DNA from: an uncultured delta proteobacterium
GTDB lineage: Bacteria > Myxococcota_A > Polyangia > Polyangiales > Polyangiaceae
NCBI GenBank assembly: GCA_903892415.1
Contig: CAITIQ010000512.1
Location: forward strand, 1-40,709
DNA length: 40,709 bases
Direction of reading: 5' to 3'
In this document: positions 7,959-15,374 of the stretch, piece by piece
Layout of the letters: each line of letters starts with the position of its first letter
Position numbering within the stretch: position 1 is the stretch's first letter
Made by a program: the position numbers and the translations under genes
The notes under the pieces: generated by a model
Databases searched by the model: none
The model's input: the letters and a program-made list of their open reading frames with translations, nothing else
What the model was told of the DNA's origin: nothing

Positions 7959-8996
7959 ATGAGGGAGAAGCCGACATGGAACCCCGTCCGCCTGGACGGC
8001 GAGCGCTGGCTCTCTGCAACGTTGTCCATCGCGCCGCGGCAGCTCCCGGCCTTCTCCGTGACGTGGTTCGACGTGCGAGCCGCGGGCCCCCTGCCCATCT
8101 GGGTGCTGGTTCTCGGCGCGATGGGCCTCCACGTGTACGGCGAAGGCAGTGTGCTTGTGGTTCAGGATCGTTGGAGCGTTGCCGGAACGAAGCACGATGA
8201 GTTTCGGCTAGCGGCGCTGGCGCGTTGGGTCCTTCATGACACGGTGACGGCCCCGGCGTTGACCCAAGCGATGGCGCTCGACGAGGGAGGGAGCGCTGCG
8301 GAAGGTGCGCTTGCTCTCATGCGTCGCCTTGGGCCCCAGGAGACTCTGAGCGAAGGCTTCGTGGGAGAAGTACGCGCGAGGGTGGCGGCTGGGTACTGGG
8401 ATCTGCCAGCGGGTAAAGGACCGCCGGGGAACGCGAGGTATGCGTCTGGCGATCCTGCCGGAACAAGGAGCGGACTCCCGTGGAGTTGGTTGGCGGTGGC
8501 CCTTTCGGCGATGGCAGGGGGGGTCTTGCTGTTGGCGTATCTGGACCTGCCAGAGCCCCTCAAAACGCTCGCTGCGCTCGTCTTCTTTTGTGGGCTGTGC
8601 ATCCTGCCACCGACAACGATCAAAATCGGAGAACTCTATGTGGAAAGGTGGCGGACGCGTCGAGCACGCGCCCGGGAGAAACAGCGCAACGCGGCGGTGG
8701 AGCCCGAGGAGGTGGAGCAGGGGCCGACGAAGCTCGAGAGCAGCACGTACCGCAGCGCGCCCCAGCAGCACGATTCCAGCACGTTCATGCTGCTTCACGA
8801 GGCGATGAAGTTGGAGGGCTTGGCGCGGATCCAAAGCGCCGGCGATCTCAGCGGCGAACAGCGCTACGAGGCCCATATGGACGAGGTGCTTCGGCGCTTT
8901 CGCCTGCTCACCGACGCGCCTGCGCGCACGGAGGCATCCGCACTGGACCCCGCGCACCCGTCCGCGAGTGTGAGCACGGCGTGCTCACGCCCGTAG
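7959..8996 (+). CDS. Membrane protein paralogous to 4796-5815 (GC-rich copy)
   Basis: A 345-residue protein. ATG 7959 is preferred over an upstream in-frame ATG at 7929 because GGGGAG lies just before it and the paralogue starts at the same place. The N-terminal 75 residues share well over half their positions with the lower-GC copy (DGERWLSATLSIAPRQLPAF, VLGAMGLHVYGEGS); GYWDLPAGKGPPGN and the C-terminal FMLLHEAMKLEG...FRLLTD block are also conserved. Two adjacent membrane helices are visible at about 174-220 (WLAVALSAMAGGVLLLAYL, LAALVFFCGLCILPP), followed by a charged linker. Third positions are nearly all G or C, as in the rest of the window. Family and function are unknown. Confidence 0.82.
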   Translation: MREKPTWNPVRLDGERWLSATLSIAPRQLPAFSVTWFDVRAAGPLPIWVLVLGAMGLHVYGEGSVLVVQDRWSVAGTKHDEFRLAALARWVLHDTVTAPALTQAMALDEGGSAAEGALALMRRLGPQETLSEGFVGEVRARVAAGYWDLPAGKGPPGNARYASGDPAGTRSGLPWSWLAVALSAMAGGVLLLAYLDLPEPLKTLAALVFFCGLCILPPTTIKIGELYVERWRTRRARAREKQRNAAVEPEEVEQGPTKLESSTYRSAPQQHDSSTFMLLHEAMKLEGLARIQSAGDLSGEQRYEAHMDEVLRRFRLLTDAPARTEASALDPAHPSASVSTACSRP

Positions 8997-9110
8997 AAAT
9001 CGACGCACCGCGACGAGCTGCGCAAGTCGTGCACAGCGACGCGCGTCGAGCTCACGAAGGGCGAGCCGGTCGCGCAGAAGCTCGGGCGTTGCTGGGTCTT
9101 CGAAGTAGCG
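8997..9110 (+). other. Coding-like relic directly after the 7959 gene
   Basis: After the TAG at 8994-8996 the same frame stays open and reads like protein (DELRKSCTATRVELTKGEP, VAQKLGRCWVFEVAS) with G or C in nearly every third position until about 9110. There is no start codon with a ribosome site. It may be a former C-terminal extension cut off by the stop, or the remnant of a deleted gene. Confidence 0.3.
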
Positions 9111-9133
9111 AGCGCTCAGGCTAGCCTCGCTTC

Positions 9134-10735
9134 ATGCGGCTCACGGTCGATCAGGCGCTCGAGACGCTGCGGACACCCAAGCCCAACTACGACGCTGCCA
9201 CGGCTCACATCCGCTTCGCGTTCAACAAGCACCGCGCTTGGAACGAGGCGGTGACGGCCGCCGAGAAGAAGAACGCCGGACCCAAGCCGATCGCGAAGCT
9301 GGTCGCTCTGGTCGGCGACGTGGCGGCACCGCATTCCGCCGAAGGCGGATGCAGTGCCGGGAATGACTCGGGCCGTCTTCGAGAAAAAAGGGCCGCAGGC
9401 CCCTTTCTTTTCGACTTTGGCTCGAGTCATTCCCGGCACTGCACGGCGGAGTGCCACGAGGTGCTCGACGCTGGTGAAGAGGGGCTTCGGCACGCGCTCG
9501 ATGCGGCGGCGTGCTCGCCGGCTTGGGACCCGGTGTACGTTGCCTGGAGCATCCGCGGCATCGCCTTCTGGCTGCGGAAGCTCGGCCGGGTCGACGAGGC
9601 ACGACGGGTGATTGGCGAGCTTTGGAAGGCCAACCCGTTCTACCCGATCGGCTTGAAGGAAGCGGCCGACCTGGGGGTCAAGCCGCCGGCGCGCCTGACG
9701 CCAAGCGGCGCGGCCAACCACCTGCGCCTGGCGGGCTTTCATGCGCTGCTCGAAGACGCGCGCTCGAGCCACCTGCGCCATATCGCGATGGCCACGTCCC
9801 TGATGTGGAGCGGCGACTTCGCCGCTGCGGCGCGGATGGCGAGCCTCGCGGGGAAGGGCACGAAGATCGAGGCGAGCTGGGCCGCTGACATTGCCGCGTT
9901 CGCGGCGAAGGAGGCGAAGCGCTCCTCGGGCAGCGCCACGCCGCTTCCGGACAAGACGTGGGCCGGGCGCGGCGTGGCGGTGCGCGAGGCGGTCTCCGCC
10001 GGAGACCTTGGCGTCCTGCGAGCGCTCGCGCTCGACCCGAACTCGAGCGTCATGCTCGAAGCGTGGGTGGGGCTCGCCAAGCTCGGCGAGGGCGAAGTCG
10101 TGCGGCCGTTGCTCGAGGAAATGATTGCCGCGTCTAAGGTCGGTCGCAGCAAGACCGAGCTTTGCTTCGATCTCGAGACCGCGCTCCTGACAATGGCGGC
10201 GCTTCCAGGGGCGAAGCGCGTCAACCACCCGCGAGCCACGCCGCCGCCGGCGGTGGACGCTGTTGGCAAAGCCGAGCAGGCGCTCGCGGCGGCGAAAGCT
10301 GGCCGCCCGTGCTCACTGCCGCTCGAGGCGACCAAGCTGCGGGTCGCGCGGATGCCTCCATCGTTGAAGGCGTGGCTGCAGGGTGGCGGCGGCCTCCACG
10401 AGAAGAAGCCAAAAACGATCGGAGAATTGGCGAAGGCGGCGCACGGCCGCGCCTTTCGGAAGCTACCCGAGCAAATCGCGAAACTGCCGGCGCTGCCGCT
10501 CGACGCGCCGGAGGTCGTGAACGACACGCTGGAGGTGCTCTTGCTCGCCATGGCCGACGACGGCGGTGAAGTGCCGGTCGTTGCGCTCGACGTCGCCGAC
10601 GGGCCGAAGATCTTCGTCAGCGCGGAGAGCTTCGGTGCTTGGGTCGCGGCCGACGTGGGGCTCGGCGCACCGATGGCCGACGCCCTTGCTGCGGCGAGTC
10701 GGCGCGTCTTCGGCCGCGCCGTTCCCAGGCTCTGA
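9134..10735 (+). CDS. Helical repeat protein with possible SUKH-like C-terminus
   Basis: A 533-residue soluble protein. Residues about 110-350 read as TPR/HEAT-like helical repeats (GRVDEARRVIGELWKANPF, SGDFAAAARMASLAGKG). The last 130 residues (RMPPSLKAWLQGGGGL, then PVVALDVADGPKIFV, then FGAWVAADVGL) have the order of features seen in SMI1/KNR4 (SUKH) domains, a fold common among toxin immunity proteins; this is a weak pattern match. Residues about 67-107 are encoded by a palindromic element inserted in frame (9331-9455) and look unlike the rest (NDSGRLREKRAAGPF). There is no signal peptide. The nearby T6SS cassette makes an immunity-type role imaginable but unproven. Confidence 0.78.
   Translation: MRLTVDQALETLRTPKPNYDAATAHIRFAFNKHRAWNEAVTAAEKKNAGPKPIAKLVALVGDVAAPHSAEGGCSAGNDSGRLREKRAAGPFLFDFGSSHSRHCTAECHEVLDAGEEGLRHALDAAACSPAWDPVYVAWSIRGIAFWLRKLGRVDEARRVIGELWKANPFYPIGLKEAADLGVKPPARLTPSGAANHLRLAGFHALLEDARSSHLRHIAMATSLMWSGDFAAAARMASLAGKGTKIEASWAADIAAFAAKEAKRSSGSATPLPDKTWAGRGVAVREAVSAGDLGVLRALALDPNSSVMLEAWVGLAKLGEGEVVRPLLEEMIAASKVGRSKTELCFDLETALLTMAALPGAKRVNHPRATPPPAVDAVGKAEQALAAAKAGRPCSLPLEATKLRVARMPPSLKAWLQGGGGLHEKKPKTIGELAKAAHGRAFRKLPEQIAKLPALPLDAPEVVNDTLEVLLLAMADDGGEVPVVALDVADGPKIFVSAESFGAWVAADVGLGAPMADALAAASRRVFGRAVPRL
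9331..9455. repeat. Palindromic REP/MITE-like element inserted in frame
   Basis: Perfect 20-bp inverted arms lie at 9351-9370 (GCAGTGCCGGGAATGACTCG) and 9423-9442, separated by 52 bp. Inside is a second hairpin, GGGCC-GCA-GGCCC at 9390-9402, flanked by A-rich and T-rich runs. Outside the arms TCCGCC/GGCGGA complementarity continues imperfectly. The GTCATTCCCGGCACTGC core is of the type seen in dispersed bacterial palindromic repeats. It adds about 40 codons to the host gene without a stop or frame change. Confidence 0.75.
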
Positions 10736-10782
10736 GCGTGACTACTTCATTGTTCTCGGCCTAGGCTTCAAACCACTAAAAG

Positions 10783-11250
10783 ATGACTCGGTTCGAAAAC
10801 CTAACGATGGTCCTGACCCTCGGCGGCTTGGGTTGGAGCTGCTCGACGAGCTCCAGCACAGGGTCCGCCGAATCCGCTTCATCGACGGGTGGCGCCTCAA
10901 GCGGGCCCGACTCGACCTCTTCGACTAGCAACGGGCCTAGCAGCGAGGGCGGCGGCGCGCCGGAACCGCCGGACGATCCCGCGCAGTGCCTCGCGCAGAC
11001 GTCGGAGTTCGAGTGCGTGCTTATGCGCTGCCATTGGCGCACCGCGACGCACGTGCCGGACGAGACCTGCGTGGGCAGCAAGCCTCAACCCATTTGCACC
11101 TGGTCCGCCCCAACAGACTTTCTTGGCACTTATCCGTTCTACAGGGGCGTGGAGGACGGAACGCTCCTGCTCCTCAGCACAACCGCTCTGGTGGGATTCA
11201 CCGAGTGCGTTAATGAGCCAGTTTGTGGCTGCGAACTCTTGCCCGGCTAG
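10783..11250 (+). CDS. Small Cys-rich putative lipoprotein
   Basis: A 155-residue protein. The N-terminus has a short hydrophobic segment ending in a cysteine (MVLTLGGLGWSCSTSSS). The cysteine context is not a textbook lipobox, since Leu is at -4 rather than -3, so lipidation is likely but not certain. Residues 20-60 are a Ser/Thr/Gly-rich linker typical of myxobacterial surface lipoproteins. The rest carries eight cysteines in close spacing (CLAQTSEFECVLMRCHW, ECVNEPVCGCELL), suggesting a small disulfide-bonded extracellular domain. No family was recognised. The gene stands alone and is followed by the palindrome array. Confidence 0.65.
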   Translation: MTRFENLTMVLTLGGLGWSCSTSSSTGSAESASSTGGASSGPDSTSSTSNGPSSEGGGAPEPPDDPAQCLAQTSEFECVLMRCHWRTATHVPDETCVGSKPQPICTWSAPTDFLGTYPFYRGVEDGTLLLLSTTALVGFTECVNEPVCGCELLPG

Positions 11251-11264
11251 CGGGCGTAGCCGCG

Positions 11265-11499
11265 TGCGACATATCGCCAAGTCTCACCGTGACAGCGGGC
11301 GATCTGTCGCATCCGGGTGGTCCTCGAGCCGCCGGGCAGCGGTCTTTGGGCCGCTGGGCGCGACATATCGCCGAGTCTCACGGTGACAACGGGCGATGTG
11401 TCGCATTCTGCGGGGTCTCCAGCCGACGGGCGCCGGGCTTCGAGTCGCCGCGTGCGACATATCGCCAAGTCTCACGGTGAGAGCGGGCGATCTGTCGCA
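11265..11499. repeat. Array of three 47-bp palindromes with exact 94-bp period
   Basis: Near-identical 47-bp units lie at 11265-11311, 11359-11405 and 11453-11499. Each begins (T/C)GCGACATATCGCC and ends GGGCGAT(C/G)TGTCGCA, with an inner palindrome TCAC(C/G)GTGA, so each unit folds on itself with about 19 of 23 possible pairs in the third copy. The two 47-bp intervals (11312-11358, 11406-11452) match each other at about two thirds of positions, so this is a 94-bp tandem repeat rather than a CRISPR array. Because 94 is not a multiple of three, the repeat changes reading frame in each copy and is not protein coding. The stretch 11500-11685 that follows shows only a weak echo of the interval and no gene. 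Confidence 0.9.
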
Positions 11500-11685
11500 T
11501 CGGCGTCGAGCCCTCGTCCAGGCTCCGTTTCACAACTCACGGGCGCGAGGCAAAACACTTGGAAGCAGGACGCGCACCTCGAGCCCGTCGTTTGGCCGGG
11601 GGTCGTGGGCCATTCGGGCTGTCCTCTGTTCTCGCGCCGAGCTCTGCCTTCGGTCCTTGGTGTACCCTTCTTGCTGGAGGTTGCG

Positions 11686-11889
11686 ATGGAACAGAAGTGT
11701 GCGGGTTGCGGATCGACGAAGGTCGAGAAGTGCCACATCGAGGGGGCGTCGATTCGCCTCGAGCAGGCGTCGACCTTGAAGAAGGTCTTCAGCGTCGGCA
11801 CAGTGATTTCAACGCACGTGTGCTTGGAGTGCGGGCTGATGGGTCCGCTGCGCGGCGACCCGGAGGCGCTGCGCAAGGCGCTCGCATAG
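11686..11889 (+). CDS. Small zinc-ribbon-like protein
   Basis: A 67-residue protein starting at an ATG with a perfect GGAGG at 11676-11680. A longer in-frame open stretch reaches back to 11317 through the palindrome array and is not credible. The sequence has CAGC at 5-8, another Cys at 16 and CLEC at 46-49, the spacing of a two-knuckle zinc ribbon, followed by a short basic tail (GPLRGDPEALRKALA). Such proteins may bind nucleic acid or partner proteins; here the function is unknown. It follows the palindrome array by 186 bases and could be controlled from it. Confidence 0.75.
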   Translation: MEQKCAGCGSTKVEKCHIEGASIRLEQASTLKKVFSVGTVISTHVCLECGLMGPLRGDPEALRKALA

Positions 11890-11932
11890 CGCGTAGATCG
11901 CGCTCGTTCGGAGGACGCGCTAGGCCCTCACC

Positions 11933-12070
11933 TCAGTCGCAGTACATCGAAGAGAGGACGCGCAATCGGGCGATCTGAGCCTTTTCGAGCGTACGCGTGA
12001 ATTCGGCGTAGCCGCCGACCGCCGATGAGTCCCAGTGCTCGCTCGGAGTCGGGCCGCGGTTGCAAGCCAT
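11933..12070 (-). CDS. Possible 45-aa protein or C-terminal gene fragment
   Basis: On the minus strand a frame open from 12301 ends in TGA at 11933-11935. From the ATG at 12070 it reads MACNRGPTPSEHWDSS through AEFTRTLEKAQIARLRV to LSSMYCD. There is no ribosome site before the ATG, and the upstream part (GRGGSSGASPAHPKPAF, then DCSW) looks like a linker followed by a Cys-containing domain, so it may be the tail of a decayed secreted protein. The remaining bases between 11890 and 12227 show no other gene. Confidence 0.3.
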   Translation of the reverse strand: MACNRGPTPSEHWDSSAVGGYAEFTRTLEKAQIARLRVLSSMYCD

Positions 12071-12227
12071 TGCAACCCAGCTGCAATCACGCTTGCGGAA
12101 CGCGGGCTTCGGGTGGGCAGGCGAGGCACCGCTGCTACCACCCCGACCGGCTGGCTGGCCGCGACATCCGGGCCTCGGATGCGGTATCGCGGGGAGGAAT
12201 GTCGCAGCCAGGCGCCGCGAGCTCCAC

Positions 12228-12660
12228 TCAGGGTATGTGGATGCACAGGTACAGGTTCTTACCGCCTGTACTCGCGCGCTTCGCCAGCGGCTCCAACGCG
12301 GCTAACGCTTCGCTCGCCCTTCCAAACCCGACCTTCTCACAGGCTGCCACCGCCGCTGCGCGTCGGGTTTCCGACCAGCTGGCGAGCCCTTCCACCAATT
12401 CGTCCGGCAGGGGGAACAACACGTAGCCCGGCGCGTGAATCGGCGTGCCCATCCATGAAGGCCTCTCGGTCGAGCGGCTCGCTGACGACCTCCGCGACGA
12501 GGCACTTCAGCAGCGCCTGCGCATAGAGGTCCTTCCAATCGAGGTCCACGTTGGCGTCGCCGAGCAACGCGAGCACCTCCTTGCCTGTTCTCTTCGCCTT
12601 CTTCCGCGCGCCATCGAAGGTGTGGAAGGAGCTGATCAGGAAGGACGTGTAGATCGCCAC
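12228..12660 (-). pseudogene. Frameshifted small gene, unknown family
   Basis: A GTG at 12660, ten bases after the end of the preceding lipoprotein gene, opens a frame reading MAIYTSFLISSFHTFDGARK to DREAFMDG. After a GGATGGG run near 12448-12454 this frame degenerates into Arg/Gly-rich sequence, while the frame one base over reads GTPIHAPGYVLFPLPDELVE to NLYLCIHIP with natural codon use and a stop at 12228. Dropping one G would join them into a protein of about 143 residues. This is most simply a one-base insertion (mutation or sequencing error); a programmed shift or two overlapping genes are less likely. No family was recognised. It appears to be the last gene of the operon starting at 15111. 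Confidence 0.55.
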
Positions 12661-12670
12661 CGCGCAGCGC

Positions 12671-13957
12671 TCAGCGGAAGTAGACCGACGTCTTGCCCTT
12701 GGCGACGACCTTGGTCAGGTGACGGCCGTCGATCGTGTATTCGCGGCTGCGGTGCTCGAGCTCGGTGGTGCTGCGCACGATCACCTCTTTGACGCTGAGT
12801 TCGGCGCCATAGAAGGAGACGGTGTCTCCCGGGGCAACCTCGAGGTTACTCGGCCAATCATTGAAGGTCGTGGTGGCGTTGTCGTCGATCTTGGAGACCT
12901 TCGATTTGCCGTTGGGCAGGGCGACTCGGTCTTCTTTGGTGATGGTGCTGCGCAAAATGGCCTTCTTGCCGTCGCGCTGGAACGACTTCACCTCGCGGAT
13001 GGTCATCTCGCGAATGCCGGTGGGCAGCTGCGGGTTGGGCAGCTTCACCTTGGCGAACTTGGCGCGCGCTACGTCCGCTAGCTCGCCGCGGCGCTTGTCC
13101 ACGCGGCGGACCTGCTCGTCGAGCACCGGCGGCCGCACCATCTTGCGCACCTGTTCGTCCCAAGTGGAGGTATCGGGAGGAGCCGGTAGTTCGGGGATGT
13201 TGCCGCGCCAAGCATCGAGGCAGAAGGCCTCCCGCTCGAAGTCCTTGGGCTGCCGCGGGTGCGCGACGGTCAATAGCTCATCGCTCGGTGCGTAGGCGTC
13301 GATGCTGTAAACGAAGGTACGGCCGGTCTCTTCGAACGCCTCGAAGACCGCGGTCTCCCAGCGATAGCGCACGGCGTCGCTGCCTTTGCGGAAGGCGGCG
13401 CCTTTGGCGTGCTGCAGCGCTGACTTGTCGGGTTTGTCGGGCTCGAGCGCGAGCAGGCCGCCGAGTCGATCGTAGGCGTTGGCCTCTTTGTTCTTCTCGT
13501 TGATCTGCTTGTCGAGCGCGTCGTAGCGTTCGCTGAAGCTGCGGTCGTACTCGGCGTAGGCTTTCTCGCAGGCCGCGCGCCAGGTCTTGTTCACCGCGGC
13601 GAGCGTCATCGCCTCGAACACGTAGTGGGAGCCGGGCTCGCCCGTGGGCAGATCGGCCCAGGCGGTGATCCAGGTCTCGTCGGGGTTGGGCAGATGGGCG
13701 CGCGGGTTGGGGATGGGGTTCTTCCCTTCGGAGCCCAAATTGAGCCCCGCCCGTTCGGCGAAGGTGCGCGCGCAGTTCTCTCGCGAGCGGCAATCGTTGA
13801 ATTCAAAGCCTTGATAGACCTCTTTGACCTTGCCGAGCTTGGCCGCAGGCGAGGTGTCTGCGCTGGGCTTGGGCTTGGCCGAGACCGGGTCTTTGGGGGG
13901 AGCGCACGCTGCAAGTCCGGCGGCCAAGGCCGCGGCCCACACGAAGGAGTGACTCAT
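12671..13957 (-). CDS. Large putative lipoprotein, unknown function
   Basis: A 428-residue protein. ATG 13957 is chosen because it opens a clean signal peptide (MSHSFVWAAALAAGLAAC) with a lipobox LAAC at about residue 18; a TTG at 13996 would put 13 unsuitable residues before it. A Pro/Lys/Ala linker follows, then a helical charged region at about 130-190 (SERYDALDKQINEKNKEANA), and a beta-rich C-terminal domain (GDTVSFYGAELSVKEVIVR, REYTIDGRHLTKVV). It should be anchored in the envelope facing the periplasm or surface. The gene lies 35 bases after the repeat-protein gene on the same strand, so the two probably form one transcript. Confidence 0.8.
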   Translation of the reverse strand: MSHSFVWAAALAAGLAACAPPKDPVSAKPKPSADTSPAAKLGKVKEVYQGFEFNDCRSRENCARTFAERAGLNLGSEGKNPIPNPRAHLPNPDETWITAWADLPTGEPGSHYVFEAMTLAAVNKTWRAACEKAYAEYDRSFSERYDALDKQINEKNKEANAYDRLGGLLALEPDKPDKSALQHAKGAAFRKGSDAVRYRWETAVFEAFEETGRTFVYSIDAYAPSDELLTVAHPRQPKDFEREAFCLDAWRGNIPELPAPPDTSTWDEQVRKMVRPPVLDEQVRRVDKRRGELADVARAKFAKVKLPNPQLPTGIREMTIREVKSFQRDGKKAILRSTITKEDRVALPNGKSKVSKIDDNATTTFNDWPSNLEVAPGDTVSFYGAELSVKEVIVRSTTELEHRSREYTIDGRHLTKVVAKGKTSVYFR

Positions 13958-13992
13958 TGCCACGAAGCTAACCTCAGTAGAAAGGACTGTTT

Positions 13993-15111
13993 TCAACGCT
14001 TTTTTCGCTCGAGATAGTTCTTGAGAAGTTGGCGGACAGAGCCGGAGACGTTGCGATCTTGCGCCATTCGCTCGAGCTCGTGGGGCTGAAAATGGCTGAT
14101 CAGCTTCATCGCCAAAGACGGCGGGGTCTTCGGGTTCTTCATCAGATCCCGTTTGGTGGAGAGCCGACGCAGCAGCTCGGGCCGTTGGCCGAAGGCCGAG
14201 AGCACGTCGCCCGAGATATTGCGGCGCTTGGCGACCTGCTCGACCACGGCCTCGTTGACCTGGGGCGACTTGGCCGCGGCCATCGACACGAGCGGACTGG
14301 CGTCGTTCACCAGCAGCATGATCGCCTCGGGGCTGCCGATGGTCGCGAAGCGGATCTTTTGCGACGTCGTCATCGCGGCGATCTCGCGATAAAGCGGGAC
14401 GTACTTCTCCTTGAGCTTCTCCTCTTCGTTGGGGTCGTCGCTCACCGCGAGCACGTCCTCGATATCCCCGTGCGAACGCAGGGATTCGGCGATCGAGATG
14501 TTCTGCGCGAAGATCAGATCGTCGGGCGTCGGCTCGCCGCCGTTGTCGATGATCAGCTCGTTTTGAATGGCGGCGGCGGCCTCTTTCCAGGCCGGCAGGT
14601 TCACCTCGACCTGGTTGCGCACCGCCAACTCGATCAGACGATCGGCCGTCGACATACGGGTGTGCTTATTGAGGTAAAGCAGCTCGATGATGCGCGGGTT
14701 GGCCAAAAGCCGCTCTTCGTTCGTCGCCAGGAGCTCGCTCGTGTCCTCGCCGCAGATCTTGGCGACATCGCAGATCGTGTCGATGTCGATCTCTGGCATC
14801 CCCAAGAGAGCCGAGAGCACCTCGGTCTTGGCGTGATAACGGACCGCCAGGTGATGGATGGCGAGGACGGTCAACTTCCCAGCGATGGCGCCGTTCAAGA
14901 CCTGCGGCGGCAGGTTGGAGAGCGTCTTCTCCGCCGTCTCGCGCAGCGCCGTCTCTTCACACTGTGAAAAGGCCACCAAAAGCAGGATCAGGTCGGGCGG
15001 CGTTACACCGAGGGCGACACCGCGGGCGCCCATCTCGCGCATTTTGGGCGGGCCCGTGAAGATTTTCTGGGCGGGGCCGGTGAGGGTCGCGGGGTCAAAA
15101 GGCGTGATCAT
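13993..15111 (-). CDS. HEAT-like helical repeat protein
   Basis: A 372-residue soluble protein. ATG 15111 (MITPFDPATLTGPAQKIF) is preferred; an upstream in-frame start at 15213 adds a basic Pro-rich stretch unlike the rest. The protein is almost wholly helical, with repeated units of about 35-40 residues (LALGVTPPDLILLLVAFSQC, ETAEKTLSNLPPQVLNGAI, SPEAIMLLVNDASPLVSMA, AKSPQVNEAVVEQVAKRRN) in the manner of HEAT or leucine-rich-variant repeats. Such folds are protein-binding scaffolds. There is no signal peptide or catalytic motif. It heads an operon with the downstream lipoprotein; the 263 bases upstream separate it from the divergent SPFH gene and must hold promoters for both. Confidence 0.78.
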   Translation of the reverse strand: MITPFDPATLTGPAQKIFTGPPKMREMGARGVALGVTPPDLILLLVAFSQCEETALRETAEKTLSNLPPQVLNGAIAGKLTVLAIHHLAVRYHAKTEVLSALLGMPEIDIDTICDVAKICGEDTSELLATNEERLLANPRIIELLYLNKHTRMSTADRLIELAVRNQVEVNLPAWKEAAAAIQNELIIDNGGEPTPDDLIFAQNISIAESLRSHGDIEDVLAVSDDPNEEEKLKEKYVPLYREIAAMTTSQKIRFATIGSPEAIMLLVNDASPLVSMAAAKSPQVNEAVVEQVAKRRNISGDVLSAFGQRPELLRRLSTKRDLMKNPKTPPSLAMKLISHFQPHELERMAQDRNVSGSVRQLLKNYLERKKR

Positions 15112-15374
15112 TTGGCATTTACCGTTCGGGTGGCGTGGCTTCGGTGGCTTTCGTGGCTTCCGGCTGTGGGGGCAGCTCTCAAACTCAGCTCGGCAAAGGT
15201 GGTCCGCATTCAACCAATCCGTCGGCGGTCATTGCCGAAGGTGCTCCCGCGCATTATTCTCCCCGCGACCGCCTGCGAGCAAGCGCTCGACAGGTTTGTT
15301 TTCTGGCCGTTGAACCGGCCCAAGTCTGTTTCTGTTCATTGCATCCACCTGCGGTGGAAAAAGGAGCTCGGAAG

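Noticed and set aside
9385..9414. Rho-independent terminator (A-run, GGGCC hairpin, T-rich run)
   Set aside because: It sits within an open, codon-biased gene as part of the inserted palindrome. Listed as part of the element instead, although it might weaken transcription.
9116..10228. A 370-codon minus-strand open frame opposite the repeat protein
   Set aside because: It is a GC-rich shadow with Arg/Ala-heavy composition; the plus frame has proper domains and codon bias.
11265..11499. CRISPR array
   Set aside because: Intervals resemble each other at about two thirds of positions, the repeat is a full palindrome, only three units exist and no cas gene is near.
11317..11889. A 190-codon plus-strand gene through the palindrome array
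   Set aside because: The repeats cross all frames and the strong ribosome site is at 11676-11680; only the last 67 codons are credible.
11963..11975. A fourth, degenerate copy of the 47-bp repeat (CGGGCGATCTG)
   Set aside because: Only one arm's 11 bases match, with no dyad and no 94-bp register.
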